Source: Actinomycetota bacterium (GTDB lineage: Bacteria > Actinomycetota > Thermoleophilia > Solirubrobacterales > Solirubrobacteraceae). From it: a stretch of DNA of 64,000 nt. The stretch spans positions 226,898 to 290,897 of the forward strand of contig VAXW01000004.1 in assembly GCA_005884115.1 (NCBI GenBank). The letters run 5' to 3'. Of this stretch, positions 1 to 8,308 are shown in pieces. Both the position numbers and the translations under genes were made by a program. The notes under the pieces were generated by a model, which saw nothing but the letters and a program-made list of their open reading frames with translations, was not told the DNA's origin and searched no databases. Position 1 is the first letter of the stretch; the number at the start of each line of letters is the position of its first letter.

Positions 1-1
1 C

Positions 2-700
2 GACGACTGGCTGCCCTTCCTCGCGCGCGGCGGCGGCGTGGCGCCGGATCTGCCTGGATTCGGTCGCTCGGGAAAGCCCGGCTCGCGCGCATACACGATG
101 CCCGAGTACGACCAATTCATCGAGCGCTTCCTCGAGCTCGTAGGCGTGCAGCGCGTGAGCATGGTCGTCCACGACTGGGGAGGCGTGGGCCTGCTGTTCG
201 CCCAGCGCCACCCCGAGCGCGTGGCGAGGCTCGTGGTGATGAACACGGTGCCACTGTTGGAGGGCTACCGCTGGCACCGCATAGCGCGCATCTGGCGCAC
301 CCCGCTGCTGGGCGAGCTGGCGATGGGGAGCGTCAACCGCCGTACCCTGCGCTTCGCCTCGCGCGAGTCAAACGCCACCCCCGGCCCGATGCCGCAGGCG
401 TGGCAGGACAGCGTCCTGGAGCACTTCGACCACGGCACGCAGCGCGCGATCCTGAGGCTGTATCGAAGCTCGTCGCCGGAGGCTCTGCGCCGCGCCGGCG
501 CGCATCTCGGGCGTCTGCGCATGCCGGCGCTCGTGCTGTGGGGAGTGAGGGACCCCTACATCCCCGCGCGCTTCGCGGCCGCGTACGCGCAGGCGCTGGG
601 CGACGCGGAGCTCGTCGAGCTTGACGACGCGGGCCACTGGCCGTGGCTCGACCGCCCAGACGCGATCGAGTGGGTGGTGGACTTCGTGTCCGCCGCGTGA
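2..700 (+). CDS. Alpha/beta hydrolase, 5' end outside the window
   Basis: This is the C-terminal part of an alpha/beta-fold hydrolase of the haloalkane dehalogenase/epoxide hydrolase branch. The frame is open from base 2, and the residues before the first GTG (position 38) fit the family (DDWLPFLARGGG leading into APDLPGFGRSGKP), so the true start lies upstream. The nucleophile elbow reads HDWGG, with Asp rather than Ser as nucleophile. The acid-containing strand is VLWGVRDPYIP and the general base is in GHWPWLDRP. The stop codon overlaps the GTG start of the next gene (GTGA), so the two are probably co-transcribed. Substrate cannot be predicted; Asp-nucleophile members cleave epoxides or carbon-halogen bonds. 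Confidence 0.85.
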   Translation, partial: DDWLPFLARGGGVAPDLPGFGRSGKPGSRAYTMPEYDQFIERFLELVGVQRVSMVVHDWGGVGLLFAQRHPERVARLVVMNTVPLLEGYRWHRIARIWRTPLLGELAMGSVNRRTLRFASRESNATPGPMPQAWQDSVLEHFDHGTQRAILRLYRSSSPEALRRAGAHLGRLRMPALVLWGVRDPYIPARFAAAYAQALGDAELVELDDAGHWPWLDRPDAIEWVVDFVSAA

Positions 701-2340
701 AGCTGCTCAGCCGAGCGCGGCCTGTAGACGCGTGGCTCTTCACGGCCGCGTGCGCGCTCGCATACGTGCTGCTCGCGCCGCCGAGCGCCGACCTGGCAGC
801 AGCGGACTACCGCAGCGAGCTGTTCTCGCATGCCGGTCTGACGCTGTGGGACAACGCCTGGTACGGCGGCCACCACCTGCTCGCGTACTCCCTGCTCGCA
901 CCCGCGCTGAGCGCGCTGCTCGGCGCGCAGCTTTTGGCTGCGATCTCGATGACGCTGGCAGCGGCGCTGTTCGCTCGTTTGATCGCGGGTCGCTTCGAGC
1001 ACAGCGCGAGCGCCCTTGCGACCGGCTGGTTCGCGCTCGGGGCGGCCATAGGGCTGCTGGCCAACCGCGTCCCGTTCGACCTCGGCCTCGCGCTCGGGCT
1101 CGCGGCGCTGCTGGCGAGGAGTCGCGCTGGCCGGCTGAGGGCCGGCCGGCTGAGGGCGGCCCGGAGCCTGCTCGCGCTCGCGCTGGCGCTGGCCGTCCTG
1201 TGCGCGTGCGCGAGCCCGGTGGCAGGCGCGTTTCTCGCGCTCGCAGCCTTCTCCGACGCGCTCGCGCAGCGGGCCGGCGTCTCTGCTGCCGGCCTCGCGC
1301 TCGCCGCCGCCTCGCTGGCGCCGATCGCGCTCCTCTTCGTCGCCTTCCCCGAAGGCGGCTCGCAGCCGTTCGTGGCCTCCGCCTTCTATCCCGCGCTGGC
1401 CGGGGTGCTGCTGATTGGCGCACTGATCCCGGCGGCCGAGCGCACGCTGCGACTCGGCACGCTGCTGTACGCGCTGGTGCTGGTCGGCGCCTTCGTGGTG
1501 CCCTCGGCGCTCGGGGGAAACGCGGACCGCCTCGGGGCGCTGCTCGCCGGCCCGGTCGCGGCGTGCGCGCTCGCGGGCAGCCGAGCCGGCGCTAGGCGAC
1601 TGGCGCTCGTCGTGCTCGCGCCCTTCCTGCTCTACTGGCAGGCCAACGCGGCGGTCGCTGACTTCGCGGCCGCGGTGTCGGATCCCGCCGCGCGCTCCTC
1701 CTACTACGCCCCCCTGCTCGGCGAGCTGCATGCGCTCGGCGTCGGCTTCGACGCGCGCCCGGAGCGCATCGAGGTCGTCCCCACGCGCAACCACTTCGAG
1801 GCGCGCTTCATCGCGCCGCAGGTGATGCTCGCGCGCGGCTGGGAGCGACAGCTCGACCGGTCGCGCAACGCGCTCTTCTACGACGAATCGAGGCCGCTCA
1901 CGCTCGCGCGCTACAGCGCGTGGCTTGCCTCGCGGAGCGTGGCCTACGTCGCGCTGCCCGAGGGCGCTTCGCTGGACTACTCCGGTCGCGCGGAGGCGCG
2001 CCTTGTGCGGCGCGCCGCGGGCGCCGCCGGCCTGCGCGAGGTCTGGCGCGCGCGGCACTGGCGGCTCTTCTCGGTGCTCGCCGCGAGCCCGCTGGCGACG
2101 CCGCCGGCGCTGCTCGAGCGCGCCGGTCACGATGACTTCACGTTGGCTGTGCCCGGACCGGGGACGTTCGCGGTGCGCCTGCGCTACACGCCCTACTGGG
2201 CGCTCGCCGGCGGACGCGGATGCGTGGGTCGGGCCGGCGGCGGCTGGACAGCGGTGCGGGCGGGCGGGCGCGGCAGCCTGCACGTGGTCATCGATTTCTC
2301 GCTCGCGCGCATCTTCGAGCGCGGTCCGCGCTGCCGCTGA
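697..2340 (+). CDS. Multi-pass membrane protein, GT-C-like
   Basis: A 547-residue protein with about ten hydrophobic segments in its first two thirds and a soluble C-terminal third. The GTG start at 697 overlaps the preceding stop (GTGA); upstream in-frame codons would run inside the hydrolase gene. The early region has an acidic loop followed by DNAWYGGHHLLAYSLLAP, which resembles the first loop of GT-C glycosyltransferases that use polyprenyl-phosphate sugars, but I cannot identify the canonical catalytic pair with certainty. The C-terminal part looks like an extracytoplasmic beta-rich domain. It sits directly upstream of inositol-lipid genes, so a role in envelope glycolipid assembly is a reasonable inference only. 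No gene symbol is justified. Confidence 0.7.
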   Translation: MKLLSRARPVDAWLFTAACALAYVLLAPPSADLAAADYRSELFSHAGLTLWDNAWYGGHHLLAYSLLAPALSALLGAQLLAAISMTLAAALFARLIAGRFEHSASALATGWFALGAAIGLLANRVPFDLGLALGLAALLARSRAGRLRAGRLRAARSLLALALALAVLCACASPVAGAFLALAAFSDALAQRAGVSAAGLALAAASLAPIALLFVAFPEGGSQPFVASAFYPALAGVLLIGALIPAAERTLRLGTLLYALVLVGAFVVPSALGGNADRLGALLAGPVAACALAGSRAGARRLALVVLAPFLLYWQANAAVADFAAAVSDPAARSSYYAPLLGELHALGVGFDARPERIEVVPTRNHFEARFIAPQVMLARGWERQLDRSRNALFYDESRPLTLARYSAWLASRSVAYVALPEGASLDYSGRAEARLVRRAAGAAGLREVWRARHWRLFSVLAASPLATPPALLERAGHDDFTLAVPGPGTFAVRLRYTPYWALAGGRGCVGRAGGGWTAVRAGGRGSLHVVIDFSLARIFERGPRCR

Positions 2341-2375
2341 GCCCGTTCGAGCACGGTCGTTTAGGCTTGCAGCCG

Positions 2376-3167
2376 ATGGTCGCCCACGCCCGCCGTCTGC
2401 AGGCGCGCGTCCTGCCCCAAGGGTGGCTGGACGGGCTGCGCCAGCTTGCGCTCTTCCTCACCGCGTACTTCGGCTACCGCCTGGTGCGAGGACTGGTCGA
2501 GGGGCGCGCGACGGCGGCCTTCCAGCACGCGCGCGAGCTGATCTCGATCGAGCGCACGCTGCACATGTTCATCGAGCCGAGCGTGCAGGCATGGGCGTCG
2601 GGCAGCCACGTGGTGATGATGAGCGCGAGCTGGCTGTACGTGAACGCGCAGGGACCGATCACGATCGGCGCGCTGCTGTACCTCTACGTGCGCCACAACG
2701 AACGCTTCTACTTCGTGCGCAACATGTTCATGGTGGCGATGGCGATCGCCCTCGTCGGCTACGTCGTCTTTCCGACCGCGCCGCCGCGCTTCATGCCCGA
2801 GTGGGGCTTCATCGACACCGTAAGGAACCTCACGCCGGTAAACGTCTCGCACACGAGCGCCTCGATGAGCGCGCTGCTGAACCCATACGCGGCGGTGCCC
2901 TCGATGCACGTCGCCTTCGCGCTCATGATCGCCTGGCCGCTCGCCCGGCTGTCGCGGCGCCCGGCCGTACGCGTCGCCTGGATCATGTATCCATTCGTGA
3001 TGGTGTTCGTGATCGTGGTGACCGCCAACCACTTCATCCTCGACGCGCTGCTCGGCGCCCTGACGGCGGCGGCCTCGGCGGGCGGGGCGAGCTGGCTGGC
3101 TCGGACGCGGCCCGGCGCGTGGCGCTTCTCTCGGGTTCCCGCCGCGAGGGTTACGAGCGCTTCCTGA
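2376..3167 (+). CDS. PAP2-superfamily membrane phosphatase/phosphotransferase (AUR1-like)
   Basis: A 263-residue integral membrane protein of the PAP2_3 type, the group that includes fungal inositol phosphorylceramide synthase AUR1 and bacterial inositolphosphotransferases. The three lipid-phosphatase signature blocks are visible: PTAPPRF (about 133-139), PSMHVAFAL (175-183) and TANHFILDALLG (216-227); the two histidines in the last two blocks are the expected catalytic pair. About five membrane spans are apparent. I chose the ATG at 2376 because longer frames overlap the previous gene heavily and lack sense. It lies just upstream of a CDP-alcohol phosphatidyltransferase and inositol phosphate synthase, supporting a role on inositol-containing lipids; plain phosphatidic acid phosphatase activity is the alternative. 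Confidence 0.85.
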   Translation: MVAHARRLQARVLPQGWLDGLRQLALFLTAYFGYRLVRGLVEGRATAAFQHARELISIERTLHMFIEPSVQAWASGSHVVMMSASWLYVNAQGPITIGALLYLYVRHNERFYFVRNMFMVAMAIALVGYVVFPTAPPRFMPEWGFIDTVRNLTPVNVSHTSASMSALLNPYAAVPSMHVAFALMIAWPLARLSRRPAVRVAWIMYPFVMVFVIVVTANHFILDALLGALTAAASAGGASWLARTRPGAWRFSRVPAARVTSAS

Positions 3168-3178
3168 GCTGGACGAAG

Positions 3179-3841
3179 ATGGCGCCGCGGCAACACGCAC
3201 CGCCGAGGCGCGCCCGCCGGATGCGGGCGCGCGCCCGGGCGCGCCCGCGCGCGCCGATCGGGGCAGGCGAACGCCGCGAACTGGTTCGCAACCGCCTGAT
3301 CGAGTCGCGCTTGACGCCCAACGCGATCTCCATCACCGGGCTCGCGCTGAACGTGGCGGCGGCGGCGCTCGTGTGGGAACACCTCTTCTTCCTCGGCGGC
3401 GTCGCGTTCATCATCGGCTCGATCATGGACACGCTCGACGGGCGCTACTCGCGCATGTCGGGCAAGGGAACCCCGTTTGGCGCCTTCCTCGACTCGACGC
3501 TGGATCGCATCGAGGAGGGCATCGTGCTGACCGCTGTGGCCGCGTACTTTGCGCTCGCGGGCGACCGCTTCGCCACGGCCGCGGTGGTGGTCGCTGTGCT
3601 CGCTTCGTTGATGGTCAGCTACACGCGCGCGCGCGCCGAGGCGCTGGGCGTCGAGTGCAAGGTGGGAATCGCAACGCGGCCGGTGCGCGTCGTGATCCTC
3701 TCGATCGGGCTCGTGTTCGCAAAAGGCGCTTCGCTGGGCAACTTCGGCCTGCTGCGACCGGCCGTGTACGTGCTCGCGGCGCTCAGCGTGATCACCGTCG
3801 TGCAGCGCACGTGGCACGTGCGCGCGGCGCTGTCCGCGTGA
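3179..3841 (+). CDS. CDP-alcohol phosphatidyltransferase, probable phosphatidylinositol-phosphate synthase
   Basis: A 220-residue membrane enzyme of the CDP-alcohol phosphatidyltransferase family, which joins a CDP-diacylglycerol phosphatidyl group to an alcohol. The signature D-x2-D-G-x2-(A)R-x8-G-x3-D-x3-D is complete: D84, D87, G88, R92, G101, D105 and D109; the usual Ala before Arg is Ser. A strongly basic N-terminal stretch (residues 5-27) precedes the membrane segments. The gene directly precedes inositol-3-phosphate synthase, and in actinobacteria this neighbour pairing goes with phosphatidylinositol-phosphate synthase, which uses inositol-1-phosphate as acceptor. Phosphatidylglycerophosphate synthase is the alternative. 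The start is the first sensible ATG after the PAP2 stop. Confidence 0.85.
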   Translation: MAPRQHAPPRRARRMRARARARPRAPIGAGERRELVRNRLIESRLTPNAISITGLALNVAAAALVWEHLFFLGGVAFIIGSIMDTLDGRYSRMSGKGTPFGAFLDSTLDRIEEGIVLTAVAAYFALAGDRFATAAVVVAVLASLMVSYTRARAEALGVECKVGIATRPVRVVILSIGLVFAKGASLGNFGLLRPAVYVLAALSVITVVQRTWHVRAALSA

Positions 3842-3926
3842 GCGCGACGGCACGCGCCGGTGTGACCTGCTGGCCGCTGCGGAGTAGTCTCTGCGACCAG
3901 CCCGCCCCAGGAAGGACATCAAAGAA

Positions 3927-5165
3927 GTGATCTCAGAGCAATCAAACGGTGGCGCCCGCAACGGCGCGGCCTCCAAGAACGGCGCCGGGCGCTATCAGCG
4001 CGACCGCGTTCGCGTGGCGATCATCGGCGTAGGCAACTGTGCCTCCGCGTTCGTGCAGGGCATCCACTACTACCGCGACGCCGACCCCGCGCAGCGCGTG
4101 CCGGGCCTGATGCACGTCGAGCTCGGCGGCTACCACGTGCGCGACATCGAGTTCAGCGCAGCCTTCGACATCGACTCGAGCAAGGTGGGCACGGATCTGG
4201 GCGAGGCGATCTGGGCGGGCGAGAACAACACGCTGGCCTTCGCCGAGGTCCCGCGCACGCTCGGCGTGCCGGTGCACCGCGGCATGACACACGACGGCCT
4301 GGGCAAGTACCTGAAGGAGAAGATCACCAAGGCGCCGGGCGAGACGGCGGACATCGTGCAGATCCTCAAGGACACGCGCACCGATGTGGTCGTCTCCTAC
4401 CTGCCGGTCGGCTCCGAGCAGGCGACCAAGTGGTACGTCGAGCAGGTGCTCGAGGCCGGCTGCGGCTTCGTCAACTGCATCCCCGTGTTCATCGCGCGCG
4501 AGCGCTACTGGGACAAGCGCTTCAAAGCGGCCGGGCTGCCGATCGTGGGCGACGACATCAAGTCGCAGGTCGGCGCGACGATCGTGCACCGCACGCTGGC
4601 GCGGCTGCTCTCCGATCGCGGCGTGAAGATGCTGCGCACCTCACAGCTGAACGTGGGCGGCAACATGGACTTCTACAACATGCTCGAGCGCGAGCGGCTG
4701 GAGTCGAAGAAGATCTCAAAGACCAACGCCGTGACCTCGATCATGGACGAGGAGCTGCCGGCAGACGACGTCTACATCGGGCCCTCCGACTACGTGCCGT
4801 GGCTGGGCGACCGCAAGTGGGCGCACATCCGCGTCGAGGGCCAGGCCTTCGGCGATGTGCCCCTGAACGTGGAACTGAAGCTCGAGGTGTGGGACTCGCC
4901 GAACTCGGCTGGCATCGTGATCGACGCGGTGCGCTGCTGCAAGCTGGCACTCAACAACGGGCTCGGCGGTCAGCTCGACGGGCCTTCCTCCTATCTGATG
5001 AAGTCGCCTCAGAACCAGCGCCCGGACGAGCGCGCGCGCGCGGACACAGAGAAGTTCATCGCCAAGTATTCGCGCACGCCCGCGAACGCCGCTGTGTCCG
5101 GCAAGCCCGCGCGCCCGACGCGCGCGCGGGCGTCGAGAAGAGCGCAGCGGGCCGCGAAGAAGTAG
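3927..5165 (+). CDS. ino1: Inositol-3-phosphate synthase
   Basis: A 412-residue cytoplasmic enzyme that converts glucose-6-phosphate to myo-inositol phosphate using NAD. It carries the N-terminal nucleotide-binding motif [13 protein letters not shown] (about 32-44), and the family blocks [35 protein letters not shown] and the SNSAG-like [11 protein letters not shown]. Actinobacterial Ino1 proteins are usually about 360-370 residues; this one is longer because of a short N-terminal extension and a basic, Ala/Arg/Lys-rich C-terminal tail of about 35 residues. The GTG start at 3927 is preceded by GGAAGGA with roughly ten bases of spacing. Its product is the likely substrate for the upstream phosphatidyltransferase. 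Confidence 0.95.
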   Translation: MISEQSNGGARNGAASKNGAGRYQRDRVRVAIIGVGNCASAFVQGIHYYRDADPAQRVPGLMHVELGGYHVRDIEFSAAFDIDSSKVGTDLGEAIWAGENNTLAFAEVPRTLGVPVHRGMTHDGLGKYLKEKITKAPGETADIVQILKDTRTDVVVSYLPVGSEQATKWYVEQVLEAGCGFVNCIPVFIARERYWDKRFKAAGLPIVGDDIKSQVGATIVHRTLARLLSDRGVKMLRTSQLNVGGNMDFYNMLERERLESKKISKTNAVTSIMDEELPADDVYIGPSDYVPWLGDRKWAHIRVEGQAFGDVPLNVELKLEVWDSPNSAGIVIDAVRCCKLALNNGLGGQLDGPSSYLMKSPQNQRPDERARADTEKFIAKYSRTPANAAVSGKPARPTRARASRRAQRAAKK

Positions 5166-5208
5166 TCCGACAGCCGCGCGGGCGAAGGAACGCGATAATC
5201 GTCGGCCG

Positions 5209-6651
5209 ATGCCCGCACGGTTCTCGATCGCCCACGTGACCCCGTATCCGTGGGAGGAGGCGGACAACCAGGTCAATGCCCACGTGCGGGCGGTGTCCGA
5301 GGAGCTTTCGCGGCGCGGGCATCGCGTGCTCGTGCTCGCCCCCTCGCGCTCGCAGGAGCTGGTGAGGGCCTCGCGCCGTGCCTTGCGCGCCGCGCGCGGC
5401 GACGGGCAGCGGATGCTCGAGGGCAGCGACGGCGGCGCTCCGGCCGTGGTCGCGGTGGGCGAGGTGCTCGACGTCCCTGGCGGCGCGCGGCGGCGTCCAG
5501 CGGCGCTCCCGATCGACGTGGCGCGTACGATCGAGGAGCTGCTGGGGACCGTGGAGCTCGACTTCGTGCACGTGCACGAGCCGTTCGCACCCAGCACCTC
5601 CAACGCGGCGCTGCGCCACTCGCGCGCGCTCAACGTAGGTTCGTTTCACTCGCCGAACGAGCGCCTGCTCTCGACGCTTGTCGCACGGCGCGTGGTGGAG
5701 AGCTTCTTCGGTCGCCTGGACGCGCGGACGGCCAGCCTGCCGCAGACAGCGGAGCTGATGCGCCGCCATTTCCCCGGCGAGTACACCCTGATCGCCGACG
5801 GCGCCGGCGCGGCGACTGAGCTCGAGCAGATCTACGCGACCCTCGCCGCGCGCAGGCACTCGAGCGAGGGCGATCCCGCGCTGCGGCGGCGGCTGGCCAA
5901 GCGGGCGCTGATCGAGGTAGACCTGCACATGCACACCGATCACTCCCACGACTGCGCCACGCCCGTGGAGGTGCTGCTCTCCACCGCGCGGGCACAGGGA
6001 CTGGGCGCGATCGCGGTGACGGACCACAACGAGATCTCGGGTGCGCTCGAGGCGCGCGCGCAGGCCGAGGAGGCCCGCGTGAAGGTGATAGTGGGCGAGG
6101 AGGTCAAGACGGCGGGCCAGGGCGAGGTCATCGGCCTGTTCATCGAGGAGAAGATCCCCAGAGGCCTCACGCTCGAGGAGACCGTCGGCGAGATCAAGCG
6201 CCAGGGCGGGCTCGTGTATGTGCCGCACCCGTTCGACCGCCTGCACTCGGTGCCCGATTACGAGCACCTGCTGCCGATTCTCGAGCACATCGACGCGATC
6301 GAGGTGTTCAACTCGCGCGTGGCGATCGGCGCCTTCAACGACGAGGCAGCACGCTTCGCCGCCAAGTACCGGATCGTCTGCGGCGCAGGATCGGACTCGC
6401 ATGTGCCACAGGGCCTGGGCTCGGCGCGCATCCGCATGCGCGATTTCGAAGGACCTGCCGAGTTCATGCAGTCGCTTCGCGACGCCGACATTCTCACGCG
6501 GCCCTCATCGCTCCTGTACGTACAGGCGCTGAAGTTTTTGCAGACCAAGGCCACGCCCGCGTCGGCCCAGCGGGCGAGCCGCGCGCGCCGCGTGAGGCGC
6601 GCGAAGCGAGCGACCGCGCGGCAGCGGCGCCGCGGCGCGCGCAAGGACTGA
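5209..6651 (+). CDS. Fusion: PimA-like GT4 acceptor domain (donor domain missing) plus PHP phosphoesterase
   Basis: A 480-residue fusion. Residues 1-200 match the N-terminal Rossmann domain of GT-B glycosyltransferases of the PimA type (VTPYPWEEADNQVNAHVR, FVHVHEPFAPSTSN, GSFHSPNERL, ending at FPGEYTLIADGA). Where the nucleotide-sugar domain should begin the sequence jumps to ATELEQIYATLAARR (202-216), which resembles the extreme C-terminal helix of GT4 enzymes. Residues 236-435 form a PHP domain with metal ligands in DLHMHTDHSHDC, TDHNEISG, GEEVKT, VPHPFDR and GSDSH. A basic tail of about 30 residues closes the protein. It cannot be an ordinary glycosyltransferase, because the donor-binding domain is absent. 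Position after ino1 suggests an inositol-phosphate or phosphoinositide-linked phosphoesterase (inference). Confidence 0.85.
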   Translation: MPARFSIAHVTPYPWEEADNQVNAHVRAVSEELSRRGHRVLVLAPSRSQELVRASRRALRAARGDGQRMLEGSDGGAPAVVAVGEVLDVPGGARRRPAALPIDVARTIEELLGTVELDFVHVHEPFAPSTSNAALRHSRALNVGSFHSPNERLLSTLVARRVVESFFGRLDARTASLPQTAELMRRHFPGEYTLIADGAGAATELEQIYATLAARRHSSEGDPALRRRLAKRALIEVDLHMHTDHSHDCATPVEVLLSTARAQGLGAIAVTDHNEISGALEARAQAEEARVKVIVGEEVKTAGQGEVIGLFIEEKIPRGLTLEETVGEIKRQGGLVYVPHPFDRLHSVPDYEHLLPILEHIDAIEVFNSRVAIGAFNDEAARFAAKYRIVCGAGSDSHVPQGLGSARIRMRDFEGPAEFMQSLRDADILTRPSSLLYVQALKFLQTKATPASAQRASRARRVRRAKRATARQRRRGARKD

Positions 6652-7304
6652 TGCACCCCCAAGGACAACCACGGGCCCCGTCAAATCCCTCGGGACCGAT
6701 GCCCGTCACCGATGATGAGATCCGCGAGAAGTACCTGGAGCGGGCGATTCGCGAGCTGAATCTGCTCACGCGCGAGCTGCAGGCGTGCACCCACTGCCCC
6801 CGCGGCAACCTCATGCCGGTGCTCGGCTCGGGCCATCCGCAGGCGGACATCATGATGCTCAAGTACTCGCCTCTGCCTTCCGAGATCGAGGAGGGCGTGG
6901 CCTTCTACGGACGCGCGGGCAGCGCGCTGATGAAGTCGCTCAAGCGCCTGCAGATCGACCCGCTGGCCGTGTACGGGACGTTGTGCGTCAAGTGCCCGTT
7001 GAGCGACTCCTCGCTAGCCGATCCCGCGTGCGTGGCGCGCGTGCTCGAGGAGATCGCGATCGTTCAGCCCAAGATCATCGTCGTCATGGGAGCCGAGGCG
7101 CTGAGCACGCTGGCGGAGCTCGAGATCCCTCTCGCGCGAGCGCTCGAGCCGCGCCTGGGCGAGATCCAGCAGCTCACGCCCACGATCGACGCGCTGTACG
7201 TACCCGACATCGACGAGTCGCTCGACGAGCAGTCGGCCAAGCGCTCTTTCTGGGACGCGTTTCGCGCGCTCGGCGACTGGTATGCGGCGCAGCCACCGTA
7301 CTGA
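6651..7304 (+). CDS. Uracil-DNA glycosylase superfamily (family 4-like) Fe-S protein with degenerate active site
   Basis: A 217-residue protein with the fold signature of family 4 uracil-DNA glycosylases. Four cysteines in the expected spacing pattern (C46-x2-C49, then C115 and C127) could hold a 4Fe-4S cluster, and GVAFYGRAGSALMKSL (82-97) matches the family's second block. The first catalytic block, normally GEAPG, reads LKYSPLPSE here, and the His-containing third block is replaced by LYVPDIDESLDE. It may therefore bind rather than cleave DNA, or act on something else. The ATG at 6651 shares its A with the preceding stop (TGATG), implying translational coupling to the GT/PHP fusion gene. 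Confidence 0.75.
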   Translation: MHPQGQPRAPSNPSGPMPVTDDEIREKYLERAIRELNLLTRELQACTHCPRGNLMPVLGSGHPQADIMMLKYSPLPSEIEEGVAFYGRAGSALMKSLKRLQIDPLAVYGTLCVKCPLSDSSLADPACVARVLEEIAIVQPKIIVVMGAEALSTLAELEIPLARALEPRLGEIQQLTPTIDALYVPDIDESLDEQSAKRSFWDAFRALGDWYAAQPPY

Positions 7305-7308
7305 AAGC

Positions 7309-7330
7309 CCGCGGGCCCCAGGGCCCGCGG
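7309..7330. terminator. GC-rich hairpin between convergent genes
   Basis: A perfect 10-bp inverted repeat (CCGCGGGCCC / GGGCCCGCGG) with a 2-base centre follows the glycosylase-like gene stop by five bases and precedes the stop of the converging oxidoreductase gene. There is no U tract, as is common in high-GC actinobacteria, so it could act as a bidirectional terminator or simply a barrier hairpin. Confidence 0.6.
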
Positions 7331-7358
7331 CCTTCGTGGCGCCCCCGGATGGGCGAAG

Positions 7359-8297
7359 TCAGATCTCCAGCACGATCTTCCCGAGCTTGCCGCCTGCGGC
7401 GAAGCGCTCGTAGGCTGCGGCTGCGTCCTCGAGCGCGAAGGTCTCGGCGATCGGGACGGTCAGCCGCCCGTCCTCGAACAGCGGCAGCACCTCGCGTTCG
7501 ACCAGCCGCGCCGCGAGAGCTTTCTCCTCGAGCGGGCGCGCGCGCAGCGTCGATCCACTGATGCGAGCGCGCTTGGCCATCAGCGCGAGCAGGTTCAGCT
7601 CGCCGGTAACGCCGGCCGAGACGCCGATCACGACGATGCGCCCGCCCGGCGCAAGCGCGTCGATGTTCTCGGCGAGGTTGGGAGCGCCGACGAGCTCGAG
7701 GATCACATCGAAGGGGCCGTGCTCGGCGAAGCCTTCGGGCGCAAGCACCTGCGCACCGAGTTCGGCCACCTGCTCGCGCAGCTGCGCGTTTCGCACCGTC
7801 GCAGTCGCGGACGCGCCGGCGGCGCGCGCGAGCTGGATCGCCGCCGTGCCCACCCCGCCGGCGCCGCCGTGCACCAGCAGACGCTCGCCGGAGCGAAGTG
7901 AGGCCTGCGTGAAGATCGCGTCGTGGGCCGTCGTGAAGACCTCTGGCGTCCCCCCCGCCGCCGGCCACTCGAGCTTGGCTGGCACGGGCGTCAGCTCGCG
8001 CTCATGCGCGACGGCCAGCTCGGCCTGCCCACCGCCGCCGACGACTCCCATCACGCGCTCGCCGACCTCGAAGCGCGCGGCCCCATCTCCCAGCGCGGCG
8101 ACCTCGCCGGCGAGCTCGAGCCCGGGGATGTCCGGCGGCGAGCCGGCCGGTGCGGGGTACAGGCCGCGGCGCTGCATCATGTCGGCGCCGTTCAGGCCGG
8201 CGGCGCGCACGCGCACGAGCACCTCGCCCGCGCCCGCGACTGGATCGGGGTGCTCCTCGATCACGATCTCCCCGTCGCGGATCGTCGCCGCTCGCAT
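7359..8297 (-). CDS. NADPH:quinone oxidoreductase-like zinc-free MDR protein
   Basis: A 312-residue medium-chain dehydrogenase/reductase of the quinone oxidoreductase type. The GroES-like N-terminal domain includes RAAGLNGADMMQRRGLYP and PDIPGLELAGEV; the Rossmann domain starts at LLVHGGAGGVGTAAIQLA, the usual NADPH-binding glycine motif. Zinc ligands of alcohol dehydrogenases are absent, as expected for this subfamily, which reduces quinones or enones. The ATG at 8297 gives the typical MRAATI start. It is the last gene of a minus-strand run with the RNA methyltransferase and argF, separated from the former by only 11 bases. Confidence 0.9.
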   Translation of the reverse strand: MRAATIRDGEIVIEEHPDPVAGAGEVLVRVRAAGLNGADMMQRRGLYPAPAGSPPDIPGLELAGEVAALGDGAARFEVGERVMGVVGGGGQAELAVAHERELTPVPAKLEWPAAGGTPEVFTTAHDAIFTQASLRSGERLLVHGGAGGVGTAAIQLARAAGASATATVRNAQLREQVAELGAQVLAPEGFAEHGPFDVILELVGAPNLAENIDALAPGGRIVVIGVSAGVTGELNLLALMAKRARISGSTLRARPLEEKALAARLVEREVLPLFEDGRLTVPIAETFALEDAAAAYERFAAGGKLGKIVLEI

Positions 8298-8308
8298 GGC
8301 GCGACAGC

